From Schizochytrium sp. CCTCC M209059 (lineage: Eukaryota; Sar; Bigyra; Thraustochytrida; Thraustochytriidae), in NCBI GenBank assembly GCA_000818945.1, contig KN805387.1, positions 555,458 to 619,457 on the forward strand: a DNA stretch of 64,000 nucleotides, given 5' to 3'. The notes below the pieces were generated by a model. That model was not told the DNA's origin and searched no databases. It saw only the letters and a program-made list of their open reading frames with translations. Shown here one piece after another: positions 18,891 to 29,376 of the stretch. Position 1 is the stretch's first letter. Every line of letters starts with the position of its first letter. A program made the translations under genes and the position numbers.

Positions 18891-18968
18891 GAGAGACAAA
18901 GAAACAAACAAAGAAACAAAGAAACAAACAAACAACTTGAAACAAACAAAGAAACAAACAAACAACTT
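18891..18968. repeat. GAAACAAACAAA-type repeat
   Basis: Interspersed GAAAC and AAAC units, with the 19-nt block GAAACAAACAAACAACTTG occurring at about 18921 and 18951. A related CAAA run lies at about 17305-17350. Confidence 0.8.
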
Positions 18969-19290
18969 GTTGGTGGCCGCTGTTTCGCTGGCGCCTGGGC
19001 TGGCTTGGTGTTGGTTGCGTTGCAGTTGATACGCATACACGACACGCCCCGGAGCGAGGAAGAGCAGGGGCAACAGCAAGAGCAACAACAGCTACCTTGG
19101 CAGGCACAGCGCCCGTCCCCACGCAGGCACAGCGAGAGAGAAAGAACCCCGGCGCTAACGAGGTTGCTTGCCCCGCGTTTCTCCGCGAGCGTGCGCGGGC
19201 CTCGGGCGGCCTCGGCCGGCTTGGAGCCCTTGCCTTCTGTCTCTTTCTCTCTCCCCTTCCCCTCCTTGCCGCGCTCCCTTGCACGCTGCG

Positions 19291-19354
19291 TTTCCATTCC
19301 ATTCCACTCCGCATTCCATTCCATTCCGCATTCCATTCCATTCCATTCCATTCC
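19291..19354. repeat. (TTCCA)n pentanucleotide repeat
   Basis: About a dozen TTCCA units are broken by CTCCGCA and CCGCA interruptions. It lies about 500 bp upstream of the thymidine phosphorylase start. Confidence 0.85.
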
Positions 19355-19857
19355 TCGCCCCATCCAGATCGCCAAAGCAAGCGAGCGAGGTCTCGCCTGC
19401 CTGCACGAACGCCAGAGCCTCCCGGCCGGCGACGCGGGCGAGCGCGGCGCGGACCGCGCGGGCGGAGGGCGGCGCGAGCGGCGCGGCGCGCAGGCAGGAC
19501 CCGGCGCCAGGCGGGCGAACAGAACGTACGAGGAGACGCCCGACGGACGAGAGAGCCGCGACGACGACGACGACGACCACCTCTGCGAGGCGGAGCGCGA
19601 GCGGAGGGCGCCCTGCGCGCGGCCTCGAGGAGCCGCGCGAAGAGGTCTGTCTCGTCGCCAGAGACGAGACTTGCGAAGCCGAAGGGCGAGCGAGCGATAA
19701 GGTAGCTAGCGAGCGAGCTAGCCTAGCTCACAAATAGGGTGCGGACGGACGTACGCCCGCTCGCACGCTCGCTCGGGGCGTTTGCTGAGATTTGCGTCTC
19801 CGGGCAGGATTACCTGCGCGCGGATACAGAGACGGGCGTACCCGGTCAGACTTGAAG

Positions 19858-21570
19858 ATGCCCCTTATCGGACTCGCGCGCACGCGCCGCGCCGTGTGGA
19901 CGCTCACGCAGCGCCGCGGCAAGGCCACCGCTCAGGCCCAAGCGCAAGCGCACACCCAGGCGCTCGGAGGCGCCACCGCCTCCTCGTCCTCGTCCTCGTC
20001 CGTGAGGAGGCAGAATGACGCCCTGTCCGGCAACGCCGTGGGCACCGACGAAGAAGAGCGCTCCCAGCGCCTTCTGCGCCGCAACACCAGCATCCCCGGC
20101 TTCTCGCCGTCGGAGCTCATTGTGAAAAAGAGAAACGGACGCCGCCTCTCCCGCGAGGAGATCGACTGGTTCATCCAAGGCTTCCACCGCGGCGACATTG
20201 AGGACTACCAAATGAGCGCGCTCCTCATGACCATCGCCATCAAGGGCATGTCCAACCAGGAGGCCTCCGACCTCACGCTCAGCATGGTGCGCACAGGGTC
20301 CACCGCGAACCTCGCCAGCATCCGCCCCGATATGCCCAAGATCGACAAACACTCCACCGGCGGCGTCGGCGACTCAACCTCGCTCATCCTCGCGCCACTC
20401 ATGGCCTCCATGGGCGTCGTCGTCCCTATTCTCAGCGGACGCACACTCGGACACACCGGTGGCACCCTCGACAAGATCGACTCCATCCCCGGCTGCCACA
20501 CTACGCTCAGCAACGAAGAGTTCATGGAGGTTCTCGAACGCACCGGCGCTGCCTTTGCCAGTCCCGACGCCACCGGCTTTGCGCCCGTCGACAGCTCCAT
20601 CTACTCGCTCCGTGATGTTTCCGGCAGTGTTGACTCGATCGCGCTTGTTGCCTCGAGCGTCATGTCCAAAAAGCTTGCCGCGAATCCCGACGCCCTCCTT
20701 CTCGACGTGAAGCGCGGCCGCGGCGCCTTTTTCAACAACCTCAACGATACAGCCTCCCTTGCCTCCATGATGTGCTCCATCGGCGAAGACGCCGGCATCC
20801 ACACGATGGCCCTCATCACCTGCATGGACCACGTCCTTGGCGGCTCCGTCGGCAACTGGCTCGAGGTTCAGGAGGCGGTTCGCATCCTTGCCGCCTCTAA
20901 GCACGACGTCGGCGCCGACCCTCGCTTCGAGACCTCGGATGAGGCCCTCAGCGATCTCCGGGACCTCGCTCTTTCCGAGGCCGCTGTCATGCTCGGTCTC
21001 GCAGGCAAGGCTGGATCCTTCCGCGAGGGCTTTGAGATGGCCCGCGACAAGCTCGAAACGGGCGCGGTGCTGGACAAGCTCGCCGAAATCGTTGCCGCCC
21101 AGGACGGCGACCCCCGCGTGCTCTTCAACCTTTCCGCCGCCACCCCGCCCCTGTACACGCAGACGCTTTACGCCGAGGAAGATGTCGTCATCCAGGATGT
21201 GAATGCGCGAGACATTGGCAACGCTGCTACGCTCCTCGGTGCGGGACGCACGTTTGCAGGCGACGCCATTGACGCGCATGCGGGCATTTGCATCCACGCC
21301 AAGGTCGGCGAGGTCGTGCGTCGTGGTGAACCGGTTTTTACCGCCATGGTGCGTGATCCCACCGTCACGCCCCCCTCTGGAAATCCCGACACAGACTATC
21401 TCTTTCTCGGCGGCGAGCGCGAGTACCGTCTTCGTCTCAGTCGTGGTTTCGACCTCGCTTGCCGTGGCGTTGTTCTGGCGCAGAATAGGCCCGAGAACCA
21501 TGTCCAGCCCGCCCCGCTCATTGAGTACCTCGTCGACGCCAGAGGCGTGCAGCCTTTCAAGAACCTCTGA
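19858..21570 (+). CDS. TYMP: Thymidine / pyrimidine-nucleoside phosphorylase
   Basis: The 570-residue enzyme splits thymidine (or uridine) with phosphate to base and deoxyribose-1-phosphate in pyrimidine salvage. All family landmarks are present: KHSTGGVGDSTS (phosphate/nucleoside loop), SGRTLGHTGGTLDK with IPG after it, YSLRD (substrate-binding Arg), and the Ser and Lys of SSVMSKK. The C-terminal alpha/beta domain has AGDAIDAHAGICIHAKVGE. About 90 residues precede the conserved core. The first 25 (MPLIGLARTRRAVWTLTQRR) are basic with no acidic residues, suggesting mitochondrial import, followed by an Ala/Gln/Ser-rich linker. The ATG at 19858 is the first in frame. Length is above the usual 440-480, explained by the leader and linker. 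There are no introns. Confidence 0.94.
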   Translation: MPLIGLARTRRAVWTLTQRRGKATAQAQAQAHTQALGGATASSSSSSSVRRQNDALSGNAVGTDEEERSQRLLRRNTSIPGFSPSELIVKKRNGRRLSREEIDWFIQGFHRGDIEDYQMSALLMTIAIKGMSNQEASDLTLSMVRTGSTANLASIRPDMPKIDKHSTGGVGDSTSLILAPLMASMGVVVPILSGRTLGHTGGTLDKIDSIPGCHTTLSNEEFMEVLERTGAAFASPDATGFAPVDSSIYSLRDVSGSVDSIALVASSVMSKKLAANPDALLLDVKRGRGAFFNNLNDTASLASMMCSIGEDAGIHTMALITCMDHVLGGSVGNWLEVQEAVRILAASKHDVGADPRFETSDEALSDLRDLALSEAAVMLGLAGKAGSFREGFEMARDKLETGAVLDKLAEIVAAQDGDPRVLFNLSAATPPLYTQTLYAEEDVVIQDVNARDIGNAATLLGAGRTFAGDAIDAHAGICIHAKVGEVVRRGEPVFTAMVRDPTVTPPSGNPDTDYLFLGGEREYRLRLSRGFDLACRGVVLAQNRPENHVQPAPLIEYLVDARGVQPFKNL

Positions 21571-22520
21571 GCGTGGACGGTGGGTGGGCAGGCAGGCCAG
21601 CCGGCCGACCGACCGCCCGCCTGCGGCCGCTCAATTCTTCTCTCACCGCGCACTGCACTCTTGCATCGTGCAGATCTGACCTGACACATTCTTACTTGGC
21701 CTGGCTCCATGACGAGCGAGCGAGACTGCCCACGACTTTGACGCTCTTCACGCGTGCGGCGGCCAGGCCAATGACTTTTGGCTAGATACAAGCCTACGTG
21801 AATGACGATCGACGCGTGTCATTCATTTTCCTCCCATTCAAGAAAAAAATTGGAAAAAAAGAACAAGGAAAAAAGAGACACGCCATGTGCTCGTCGCGAT
21901 CAACGACATCAACACTATGACAAGAGGAGGCCTATTCCAAATCCCATCTTGCCGAAACAGCCGCCCCCCTCACCATTGTGATTGGAATGGAACGTCTTCG
22001 CTGGCTACGTGTTGAAAATTGCGATAGTTCGATCAATCTCGAATTCAACCCGAACCAAAAATCAAAACCTCCTCGATGAAGACTAGAACTTTTGACGATA
22101 AAACTCACCTCTCCCTTTCATTCCTTCCTAGCTTGCTTGCTCTTCTCCAACTCCTTGAGACACTTTCGAGCTCTCAATTCCAAGGTCCTCAAACGTCTTG
22201 AGCAACCAAGCAGAACGAAGAAGAAGAACAACAACAACCAAAGCGTAACAATGACTTGCTGCCCAAAACTCTGACTGTTGCATGACAATGCTGACTCCTT
22301 TCTCTCGTGGGGCACCCCACTCCCTGCCCGACGCCCTCATAACATGCCCAAAAAACAAGATTAGTACGGTACTGTACCGTGTGCCAGCACGTGCACGCGC
22401 GCTGGTCCTGCCTGCAAAGCACCTCTCTGCTTATTCACTGTAAGGCAACCCAAACTGCTTTGGTTGCTCGTGCAGCGGCGGCGGTGCGAAGCTTGAGCGA
22501 GGCAGCAGTTGCTTACCACA
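21571..22520. other. Intergenic, no gene seen
   Basis: The left side is the probable 3' region of the phosphorylase gene. The centre is AT-richer with poly-A tracts near 21843-21873. On the right, a near-palindrome GTACGGTACTGTACCGT at about 22362-22378 lies about 140 bp before the next start codon. No reading frame is convincing. Confidence 0.45.
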
Positions 22521-25493
22521 ATGGCGTCGCGCTTCTGCGCAGCTCTTCTTCCCGGCCGACGTCGCGAGCAAAGCGAGCAGGGAAAGCTCGCGAGCGAGCG
22601 CGTAGCCCACGATGCTGCTAGGCACAGACGTGGAGCAGAAGGTACGGGCCACGACTCGGACCTCGACGACTTTGACGACGAGGACATCTACGAGGACGAG
22701 GTCGATGAGGACGAAGATGCCCTCCTCGATTCCCACGAGGAAAATGAAGACGAGGATCTCGAAGACGAGGCCCTCTCTGTACTGGAAAAACAGGAAAGTG
22801 GTGAACAGGCACGTCTGCGAAAGCAAGCGCTCGCCTCGTATGAAGACGTCATCCTCAGTGGCCGTAATGCCGATGCCCACGGTCAGGAACTCAGCTTTCA
22901 GGACTCCTTCAACCGTCGTGACACCGCCTCTCCTCTTCAATTGGACCGACGCCACAATGGCGAGGATGTGGAGCAGCGTACGGCCAAGGCCAACGCTGCA
23001 CGCGATCTCTTTTTCCTTGCGCAAGATGGCGATGCATCCGCGGCTTTGGAGCTCCAACGGAGCGACAGAGCGTCGAGCTCCGCTTCTCGGTCCCATCGCC
23101 GCAGTCAGCGCCGTCGTTCGGCTAGCGGACGCCATGAGGGTGCAGAAACCCCAGACAGCTTCAATTACGTGCTCATGGAAAGAGCAATCGAAGCAAGTTT
23201 ACGTGAGCTATCGCTGCTCGCCACGGAGGGTCTCTCGCAGCAGGAACGCATTACAGCAGATCACGAGCGAGAGGCCATTGAAGTCATGTCGAGGCAATTC
23301 CTGGGCGATCAAGCCGACATGCTTCGAACTGCGCGCCGCGAGTGCAAACGTCTTGCCCCACAACTTCGTCAGCACATGTCTACCGTGGCAAAGGAGCTCA
23401 ATCGCAAATTGCGCGAGAATCTTGGTCACGGCGCGGGAAGGCGAGGCGCCGCTTCCAATGGCTTTGCAGCCGATGACCAAGAACAGTACGAGGCTGCCGT
23501 GAGCAAGCTGAAAAAGGAACTTGCCATTCTTACACGGCACTTGAGCCAAATTCGAGTGGAGCAACACTTTCCGCGCTGCATGATGTGGAAACTCAAGGTT
23601 GATGCTGGAGATGGTACCTTTATCGGCATGCGCGATCTTGAAATCGGCGAAATTAAGGCAGATTATCACATATCCACCGTCAAGTCCAAACCGGGCCACA
23701 TTCGCATGGAGGTCAACAACATCGTGGCCAACCTCGGCATTCAGGAACTTTCCATTCGAGGCGCAAACACCAAGGCCCGCATCCTCGGCGGTCTTCTCAC
23801 GCCGACGATCACCCGCCTCGACCTGGACGTGCGCGGCTCTTGGATTCTCGAGCTCAAGTTCTCGCATGGCTCGGGCCATCGCCAGCATCGTCAGCGGGAC
23901 CAGCGTGCTGGACAACAATCGCCGCAGGCTCGCTGGGAGGAAGTCAAGGAGCGTTCTACCTTTAACCTTTCGCTGACGCGCAAGGTGACAGGGTTGACTA
24001 CCATTCGCCTTCCACAGAGCTTTCTGCAGACGCTCGCTAAGCTCCTCATCCCAAAGCTCGTCACAGGCGCCATCAAGACCATTCTGCCCATCGAGCTCGG
24101 CTTTCTGCTCCGCGAGCACGATAATGCTGTGTCCGTCAAGGGCAGCATCAACATTGCCGGTGACATGTCACCGCAGACCTGGCGCGAGCCGCTCGTGGGA
24201 CCCACGGCTGCCGCGGCGCGAGCGCGGGCCAGTCTCGGCGTCTCGCAAGCAGAAGCCATCATGCTTGACTACATTTGTCGAGGCTCTCGCGCTGCAGCTG
24301 CGGGTTTCAAGAACAAAGCTATCTCCTTGGCCCGACTCTTCAAGTGGCGTCTCAAGTATGCCACTTATCGTGTCGACGAGCTTCAGGAGATGCTCGACCT
24401 GATTCAACGCGATGCAAGTGCCACGCTCCCGCGCGGCTGGCTTGCGCAGCTCGTCCTCTTTGTGACCATGCTCGCAAAGAAGCCGCTCAACGTGCATCTT
24501 GCCCTGACAAGCGTCGACATGGACATCAACCTGTCCCGCACTGTAGATGCCGCTCTCGACGCGTACATGACCTACTTTGCGCAAAGTGTAGCTGGCGCGC
24601 GCGCGCAAAAGGCACGTATTACAGCGCGGCAGCACTTTGAAGAGGCGCAACAGCGCGTGGCAGCCATTCGAAAACTCATGCGCGACTTCGTCACGCCTCT
24701 TGTTGAGCCACGTGTTGAGGGAAACATCACAGGTCTTTTTATGGGCGGCATCAACGCGGGTCTCAGCGCGCTTACCTTGCGGAACGTGATCGCCAGCCTA
24801 CGCATGCCTGCGCATTTTCTCTTTCGCCCCATCATCCCGCGCAATCTTGAGGAGTTAACCATCGAAATTGAGGGACTGGCCGGCCCTCGAGATGGCGAGT
24901 ACACTGTCAAGTTGCGCATGGATGACCTCGATGGCGAAGCCTCTCTCACCCTTCGTGATGTTCATCTTGACCTTTTTCGCGCCGGATCTGAGCCTGGCGC
25001 CATTATTTTTGAAGCAACGGAGGCTCGCGCGTCGATGATGCTCAAGATGCTCGATCAGATCCTCGATGAGGCAAGTCGGCAAGTTCAGCTTAGCGACGGG
25101 ATCGATGCAGATGCGATCGGTCAGGATTCGGGCGCGTTTATGCTCGCTGGCACAGCTCCGCTCGTGGAAAGAGTTGAGGCCATCTTGAGCATCTCTCGCG
25201 CCTTTGATGCCGACACTGGCGGCGCGAGAGAGGATGCTCCTTCTGAAGCCGCGCACGACGACGCAGACGAAGCGCGCGAGACCAAGGCGACCTTCCTTCC
25301 AGACTTTGTGCTCAACGACGCCAACGACCTTCATGCCGATGTGAGTGACATTCACGTTGTCATTGTCAAGGAGAACGACTCTCGGCGTGCGCGTGAAAAG
25401 GTACTTCGTCTACAACTTCATGCCCAAAGAGAAAAGGCTTTGCAGATCTCCATTCGAGCAAACATGCGTGACATGCTCGATCTGTACCAATGA
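22521..25493 (+). CDS. Unrecognised 990-residue protein, possible lipid-binding (TULIP-like) architecture
   Basis: I do not recognise this protein firmly. The ATG has good context (cacaATGG). The N-terminal ~90 residues are extremely acidic and disordered, and helical segments follow to about residue 350. Residues ~355-520 alternate hydrophobic and polar residues like long beta strands (MRDLEIGEIKADYHI, then HIRMEVNNIVANLG, then LDLDVRGSWILELKF). After them comes a hydrophobic helix (RLPQSFLQTLAKLLIPKLV). A second beta-rich set lies near 745-840. This pattern of amphipathic strands plus LIPKLV-like helices recalls tubular lipid-binding (TULIP/SMP-like) proteins, but that is a guess. No signal peptide or membrane span is evident. 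There are no introns. The gene converges on the POFUT-like gene, 206 nt apart. Confidence 0.7.
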   Translation: MASRFCAALLPGRRREQSEQGKLASERVAHDAARHRRGAEGTGHDSDLDDFDDEDIYEDEVDEDEDALLDSHEENEDEDLEDEALSVLEKQESGEQARLRKQALASYEDVILSGRNADAHGQELSFQDSFNRRDTASPLQLDRRHNGEDVEQRTAKANAARDLFFLAQDGDASAALELQRSDRASSSASRSHRRSQRRRSASGRHEGAETPDSFNYVLMERAIEASLRELSLLATEGLSQQERITADHEREAIEVMSRQFLGDQADMLRTARRECKRLAPQLRQHMSTVAKELNRKLRENLGHGAGRRGAASNGFAADDQEQYEAAVSKLKKELAILTRHLSQIRVEQHFPRCMMWKLKVDAGDGTFIGMRDLEIGEIKADYHISTVKSKPGHIRMEVNNIVANLGIQELSIRGANTKARILGGLLTPTITRLDLDVRGSWILELKFSHGSGHRQHRQRDQRAGQQSPQARWEEVKERSTFNLSLTRKVTGLTTIRLPQSFLQTLAKLLIPKLVTGAIKTILPIELGFLLREHDNAVSVKGSINIAGDMSPQTWREPLVGPTAAAARARASLGVSQAEAIMLDYICRGSRAAAAGFKNKAISLARLFKWRLKYATYRVDELQEMLDLIQRDASATLPRGWLAQLVLFVTMLAKKPLNVHLALTSVDMDINLSRTVDAALDAYMTYFAQSVAGARAQKARITARQHFEEAQQRVAAIRKLMRDFVTPLVEPRVEGNITGLFMGGINAGLSALTLRNVIASLRMPAHFLFRPIIPRNLEELTIEIEGLAGPRDGEYTVKLRMDDLDGEASLTLRDVHLDLFRAGSEPGAIIFEATEARASMMLKMLDQILDEASRQVQLSDGIDADAIGQDSGAFMLAGTAPLVERVEAILSISRAFDADTGGAREDAPSEAAHDDADEARETKATFLPDFVLNDANDLHADVSDIHVVIVKENDSRRAREKVLRLQLHAQREKALQISIRANMRDMLDLYQ

Positions 25494-25699
25494 GTATTAG
25501 TTCTGGTGAATCTGCGAGTGCGACTTCGATTCTCGTCCCTGCCCTCCTTGCGGAGTGAGCCAAGTATCTTGTAATGTCCTCAGTGTACGCGAAGACCCTG
25601 CTCCATTTGAATTCTGAGGCATATTTCTTTTCATAGTTTCTTATAACAATGCGTGTGGTGAACGCGTGTGAAAAGTATATTTGTTGAAGGTATAACTCT

Positions 25700-27562
25700 C
25701 TAATCGTTGCGCTCTCCGTATGCCCGTAGGGAGGCGGAAGGCTTGTCGTCCTCATCGCCATCTGTTCCCTCTTGAACTTCTTGTTGTTGTTCGGCTTCTG
25801 CAGGTTCCTCCTGGACATTGACTTCCTCCTGCACATCGGCTTGTGGCATCTCAGACTCGTCAGTCTTGGCATTGTCGGCGTCTGTAGAGGCAGCTTCATT
25901 GCTAAACTCATCGTCAGTATCGTCATCATCGTCGTCGTCGAGTGCGTTTTCCGCTGCGAGTGCGGCGGCCTCGTCCTCCTGGCGAGCCTTGTTTCGGGCG
26001 TCCTCCTCTTCGTCGCGCGGATCGTCGGCGCGCAGTCTGACCTTGCTCTCAACATCAATGTAGCCACTCCAGCGAATGAGCAAGTTGAGGCCGTTTGCCA
26101 CGATCGAGGGATCGATCTCAGGGATGGTGTTAATGAGATTGCCGCGCTGCGCAGCGATGGTCTTGGAAAAGGTGGAAACCGAGGTCCCCACAAAAATCTG
26201 AGAGCGCGCGCAAATGAGCTGCTCGACGAGACCGAACATGTCGCTGGCGACCTTGGGATTATTGGGCAGCCGATTCTTAAAGTCGAGCAGCGCCGACGCT
26301 GTTCGCGGGTGGTTTGCGAGGTCGCGGGCAAAGAGAAGCTTGTCAAAGTAGCCAAAGGGGCTAAAGTATGTGTTGAGTGACCCGTCGAGGCGGCGCGAGG
26401 GCTGGTCTGTGGCAACGTAAACGGCCGAGCCTTTGCTAAAGCCGGCCTCTTTGCCACGACGCACGTATGCGCGCGCGTCTTTGCTTTTGGTGAGAGCCAG
26501 TTTCCGGTAATCACCGAGGCGCAGATGCACGGCATTGAAGTGGCCTCCATCGAGGGCTTCATTGGCGATATGCTTGGAGAGCCCGCGAAGGTACGCCGTG
26601 TAGCGAATGCTATTGATGACCCAGTCCTCCTGCCAGTGTCGAGTGTAAAAGGGACCGATATAGATGAGGATGCGGCCCTGGTAGTTGCGAATCCGCTGTT
26701 CGTGCTCACGGACGCCGCGATCGACGATCCAAGACAGCGGTGTTCCGATCTGGAAGATCCAGGCCTTGGGCGTCCGGCCGCCGACGCGCAAGTTCCCGAC
26801 CCGCTTCCGGCGATAGTCGTGAAGCGTCATGTTGAGCGGAATTAGCGGGACGCCGGTCTGCTTTTCGAGGTAGTCAAAGTCCACGAGCTGATCCATGGGC
26901 ACGAGCGAGTTGAGTGTATTTTTCAGGTAGTTTCTGGCAAAGTTTGTGTGTGGTCCTGCCATGGGCACGAGAAGGGCACGGTCGGCTTGTTTGCAGAGCA
27001 CAATGGCCGCGATGAGACAGCGCAGCTGGTTATTGTAGCCTCCGCTCGGCGAGTAGCTAAAGCCCTTGAGTTCCTTTGGCAAGTAGTTGTACGGGCGCGA
27101 GGTGGATCGCGGTAGTCGCGAACGGGACATGAGCGGTTTGGTAAGGATAAGCTTGTGGAAGTCATCCCAAGGCGAGCTGCCTCCGCCCTCGCTATTTGCG
27201 GAGAGCGCTGCCGCAAAGACGTCCGAGTAGTCTGGAGTGTCATCCTCGGGGTCGATCGACGCAGCCTCGAGATCACTTGCCTCTGCGAATCCGTCTCTGT
27301 CAAATTCGGCAATGATCTGCGATTGGCCGCTTCCGTCTCCTCCCATTGGCATAGACAAGGCCTCGTACTGTGCATATTGGACGAGCACGAGGACGACCCA
27401 GAAGGCGCACACGAGCAGGAGTTGTTTACCCCATTTCGTTCGCAGGTTGCTCAGCCACGTAACGAAGTCTCCGCGCTTGACATCTGCGCTCCCGCCCTGC
27501 GCAGCGCCCAAGTTGCTGCCGCCCGGAGACAGGACCCTGCTGCTGCTTGCCGTGCGAAGCAT
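25700..27562 (-). CDS. POFUT-like (O-fucosyltransferase superfamily) type II membrane glycosyltransferase
   Basis: The 620-residue protein has a short basic cytosolic N-terminus, one membrane span at about residues 46-66 (QLLLVCAFWVVLVLV) and a lumenal catalytic region: the type II layout of Golgi/ER glycosyltransferases. O-FucT superfamily motifs are visible: GGYNNQLRCLIAAIVL (donor loop), FNAVHLRLGDY (HLR motif), VYVATD, and the C-terminal LICARSQIFVGTSVSTFSK with a following Arg. The last ~110 residues are acidic and disordered. The donor is probably a GDP-sugar, by family; the acceptor is unknown. The chosen ATG follows a CAAG repeat that would otherwise translate as a Leu-Ala-Cys run without an ATG. 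Neighbouring JmjC genes also encode type II membrane enzymes. Confidence 0.8.
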   Translation of the reverse strand: MLRTASSSRVLSPGGSNLGAAQGGSADVKRGDFVTWLSNLRTKWGKQLLLVCAFWVVLVLVQYAQYEALSMPMGGDGSGQSQIIAEFDRDGFAEASDLEAASIDPEDDTPDYSDVFAAALSANSEGGGSSPWDDFHKLILTKPLMSRSRLPRSTSRPYNYLPKELKGFSYSPSGGYNNQLRCLIAAIVLCKQADRALLVPMAGPHTNFARNYLKNTLNSLVPMDQLVDFDYLEKQTGVPLIPLNMTLHDYRRKRVGNLRVGGRTPKAWIFQIGTPLSWIVDRGVREHEQRIRNYQGRILIYIGPFYTRHWQEDWVINSIRYTAYLRGLSKHIANEALDGGHFNAVHLRLGDYRKLALTKSKDARAYVRRGKEAGFSKGSAVYVATDQPSRRLDGSLNTYFSPFGYFDKLLFARDLANHPRTASALLDFKNRLPNNPKVASDMFGLVEQLICARSQIFVGTSVSTFSKTIAAQRGNLINTIPEIDPSIVANGLNLLIRWSGYIDVESKVRLRADDPRDEEEDARNKARQEDEAAALAAENALDDDDDDDTDDEFSNEAASTDADNAKTDESEMPQADVQEEVNVQEEPAEAEQQQEVQEGTDGDEDDKPSASLRAYGERND

Positions 27563-27636
27563 TGGTCGCGACGCCGGCTCCACGCACGGGTCTCTCGCTT
27601 CTTGCGGCGCGACAGGCGATGCCGCGCGAGCAAGCA

Positions 27637-27672
27637 AGCGAGCAAGCAAGCAAGCAAGCAAACAAGCAAGCA
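27637..27672. repeat. (GCAA)n microsatellite
   Basis: GCAA units broken by one GCGA and one ACAA lie just upstream of the POFUT-like start. It is the same repeat type as at 5035-5073. Confidence 0.85.
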
Positions 27673-29303
27673 AGTCGCGTCCGTTCAACTCCGAGGACAG
27701 CGCCAAGCTTGCGGCGCGCGCTGTGTCTGCGTTTGGCACGTCAGGTCTCCGGAGCGCGCGTGCGAGAGCCCTCGCGAGCGCGCACGCCGAGAGCAGCTTT
27801 GCCCGTCTCTTTCTTTCTATCGAAGTTGATGCAATGAATGAATGAACTTGAATGAACGAATAGTACCTATAGGCCTATAGGCCTAGGCCTACCGTACCGT
27901 AAAATTAACAAGCGGGTTATTTCGGTGTTTGAAGAAAAAAAAACACTGGCATTGAGTTGCCCAACCAATCAACAGATTCCACTTCGGCGAGGAGGAGATC
28001 GTCAGAAAGACGATCACGAGCAAAAGTTGGACTCGCATTTGCGGCTGAAAGGCTCGTTCGGAGCCAGCCACAATGGGCCCAGCCACACCACACCATGAGA
28101 GAAGCGAGCGCGAGGAGGCGCGTTCGGAGCTACCCAGCCTTCTTGGCCAGATGATGGTACAAGCGCCGCCGCGGCAATCAGCAGGACTAGGCTACAACAA
28201 CTAACTAGTACCTGTAAAATCCCAGCTTCTTTCTTTCTTTCTTTCTTTCTTTTTCCCTTTTTTTTTTGTTTTCTGCAGCAAAGCAAGGCGAATGAATGAC
28301 CTATGCCGCATGCAATGATGTCATCCATGATGATAACGAAGAAGCGTTTCCTTGTGTCCGAGCAATTCACCACTTGGTCATCCATGCCCTCGCCGCCTCA
28401 CACGCTTGTCTCGTTCCGTTTCGTCTCGACCCCGAGGGACGACGCCTCCTAGACGGTTACGTACGCCTTCTAGCTCGCGCACTGTCAGCGAGGCTCGTCG
28501 TTTTGACAGACGGGGGTCCATGGACCGGCCCTGAGCTCTTGCTCTCCCTGCACAATCTGCCTGCGCCTGCGGCCCAAGCGGAAACGGCATTCACATCCAC
28601 ATCCATCCGTCCGTCATGCACGAAATCATCCAATCGCTCGCTCCGGCCGCTGCGTGGTGCGTCCGAGCCAGCCGCCGTCAGTCACGCCTGCCCCTCCCGC
28701 CCAGCAGCAGCGCCGAAGCGAAGTGCCGCCCTTGGTTTTTTGTTTGGCTGCGCGGCGCGTAGCTCTGCCGCCCTCCCTCCGCTCATCGCGCGCCGCGCCT
28801 CCCCTCTCTCCGCGTCGCGGGCCCGCGGAAACCGGCCGCCGCGTGCACGCCGCGGCGGCCGCTCCGCGCGAAGCAGCGTCCGGGCCGCGGTTGAAAAGGG
28901 CCCTCGAGAGGGAGGGCGCAGAGCCGCGTGATCGAGGGGAGGGAGGAGACAGGCAGAGGAGAGGAGGGAGGAAGGGAGGAAGGAGGCAGGCAGGCAGGGA
29001 GGAGAGCGGCGGCAGAACCTGAAGAGGCCGGGAGAAGAGAGAGGCGCAAGGCGAGGCGGCGCAGGGCCGCGGCGCGAGCGAGAGCCCTGGAGAGCGGCCA
29101 GCGTGCGGCGCGCTGCGCGTGCGTGCAACTCCGTCGGGCGTGCCGGCCGAGGAGACAGACGTCTGTCTGTCTGACTGTCTGTCTGACTGTCCATCTAGCT
29201 GCAGGACGTCTGCTGGAGAGCTGGCTAGATCTGGCTAGCCAGACAGAGTCCAGCCGGCGGCGGAGCAAAGCGACAAGCCGCCCGGAGACGCGACGGGCGA
29301 CCG

Positions 29304-29361
29304 GAGAGCAGAGCAGAGCAGCGTAGAGCAAAGCAGAGCAGAGCAGAGCAGAGCAGAGTAG
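29304..29361. repeat. (AGAGC)n repeat in a 5' leader
   Basis: About eleven AGAGC-type units with a few interruptions end about 15 nt before the JmjC start codon at 29377. A similar pentanucleotide forms the hairpin at 17031-17117. Confidence 0.85.
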
Positions 29362-29376
29362 AACAAAGCAAGCACC

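Larger units (their letters stand above)
16820..19857. other. GC-rich, microsatellite-dense upstream DNA, no gene seen
   Basis: This block is full of low-complexity sequence: a CAGAG/TGCAG hairpin (17031-17117), CAAA-type runs (about 17305-17350 and 18891-18968), GATC/GAGC runs (about 18020-18060) and a TTCCA run (19291-19354). Long reading frames here are biased translations of these repeats (Arg, Ser, Pro, Ala-rich) and none shows a domain. The right end must contain the promoter of the thymidine phosphorylase gene. Confidence 0.5.
27563..29376. other. Divergent promoter region between POFUT-like and JmjC genes
   Basis: 1.8 kb without a convincing gene. It holds a CAAG run at about 27637-27672, a palindromic CCTATAGGCCTATAGG block at about 27869, a TACCGTACCGTA repeat at about 27889-27900 and a TTTC run near 28228-28252. 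GC-rich DNA with GAGGA and GTCT repeats follows (about 28930-29190), then an AGAGC run at 29304-29361 in the JmjC leader. Reading frames at 28296-29326 look like translated low-complexity DNA. Confidence 0.5.

Noticed and set aside
16820..19737. Several 150-450-residue reading frames on both strands
   Set aside because: They translate CAGAG, CAAA, GAGC and TTCCA repeats and GC-rich DNA; amino-acid composition is extreme and no motif is seen.
28296..29326. Reading frames between the POFUT-like and JmjC genes
   Set aside because: Low-complexity translations of GC-rich and GAGGA repeats; no domain, and the region must hold two promoters.
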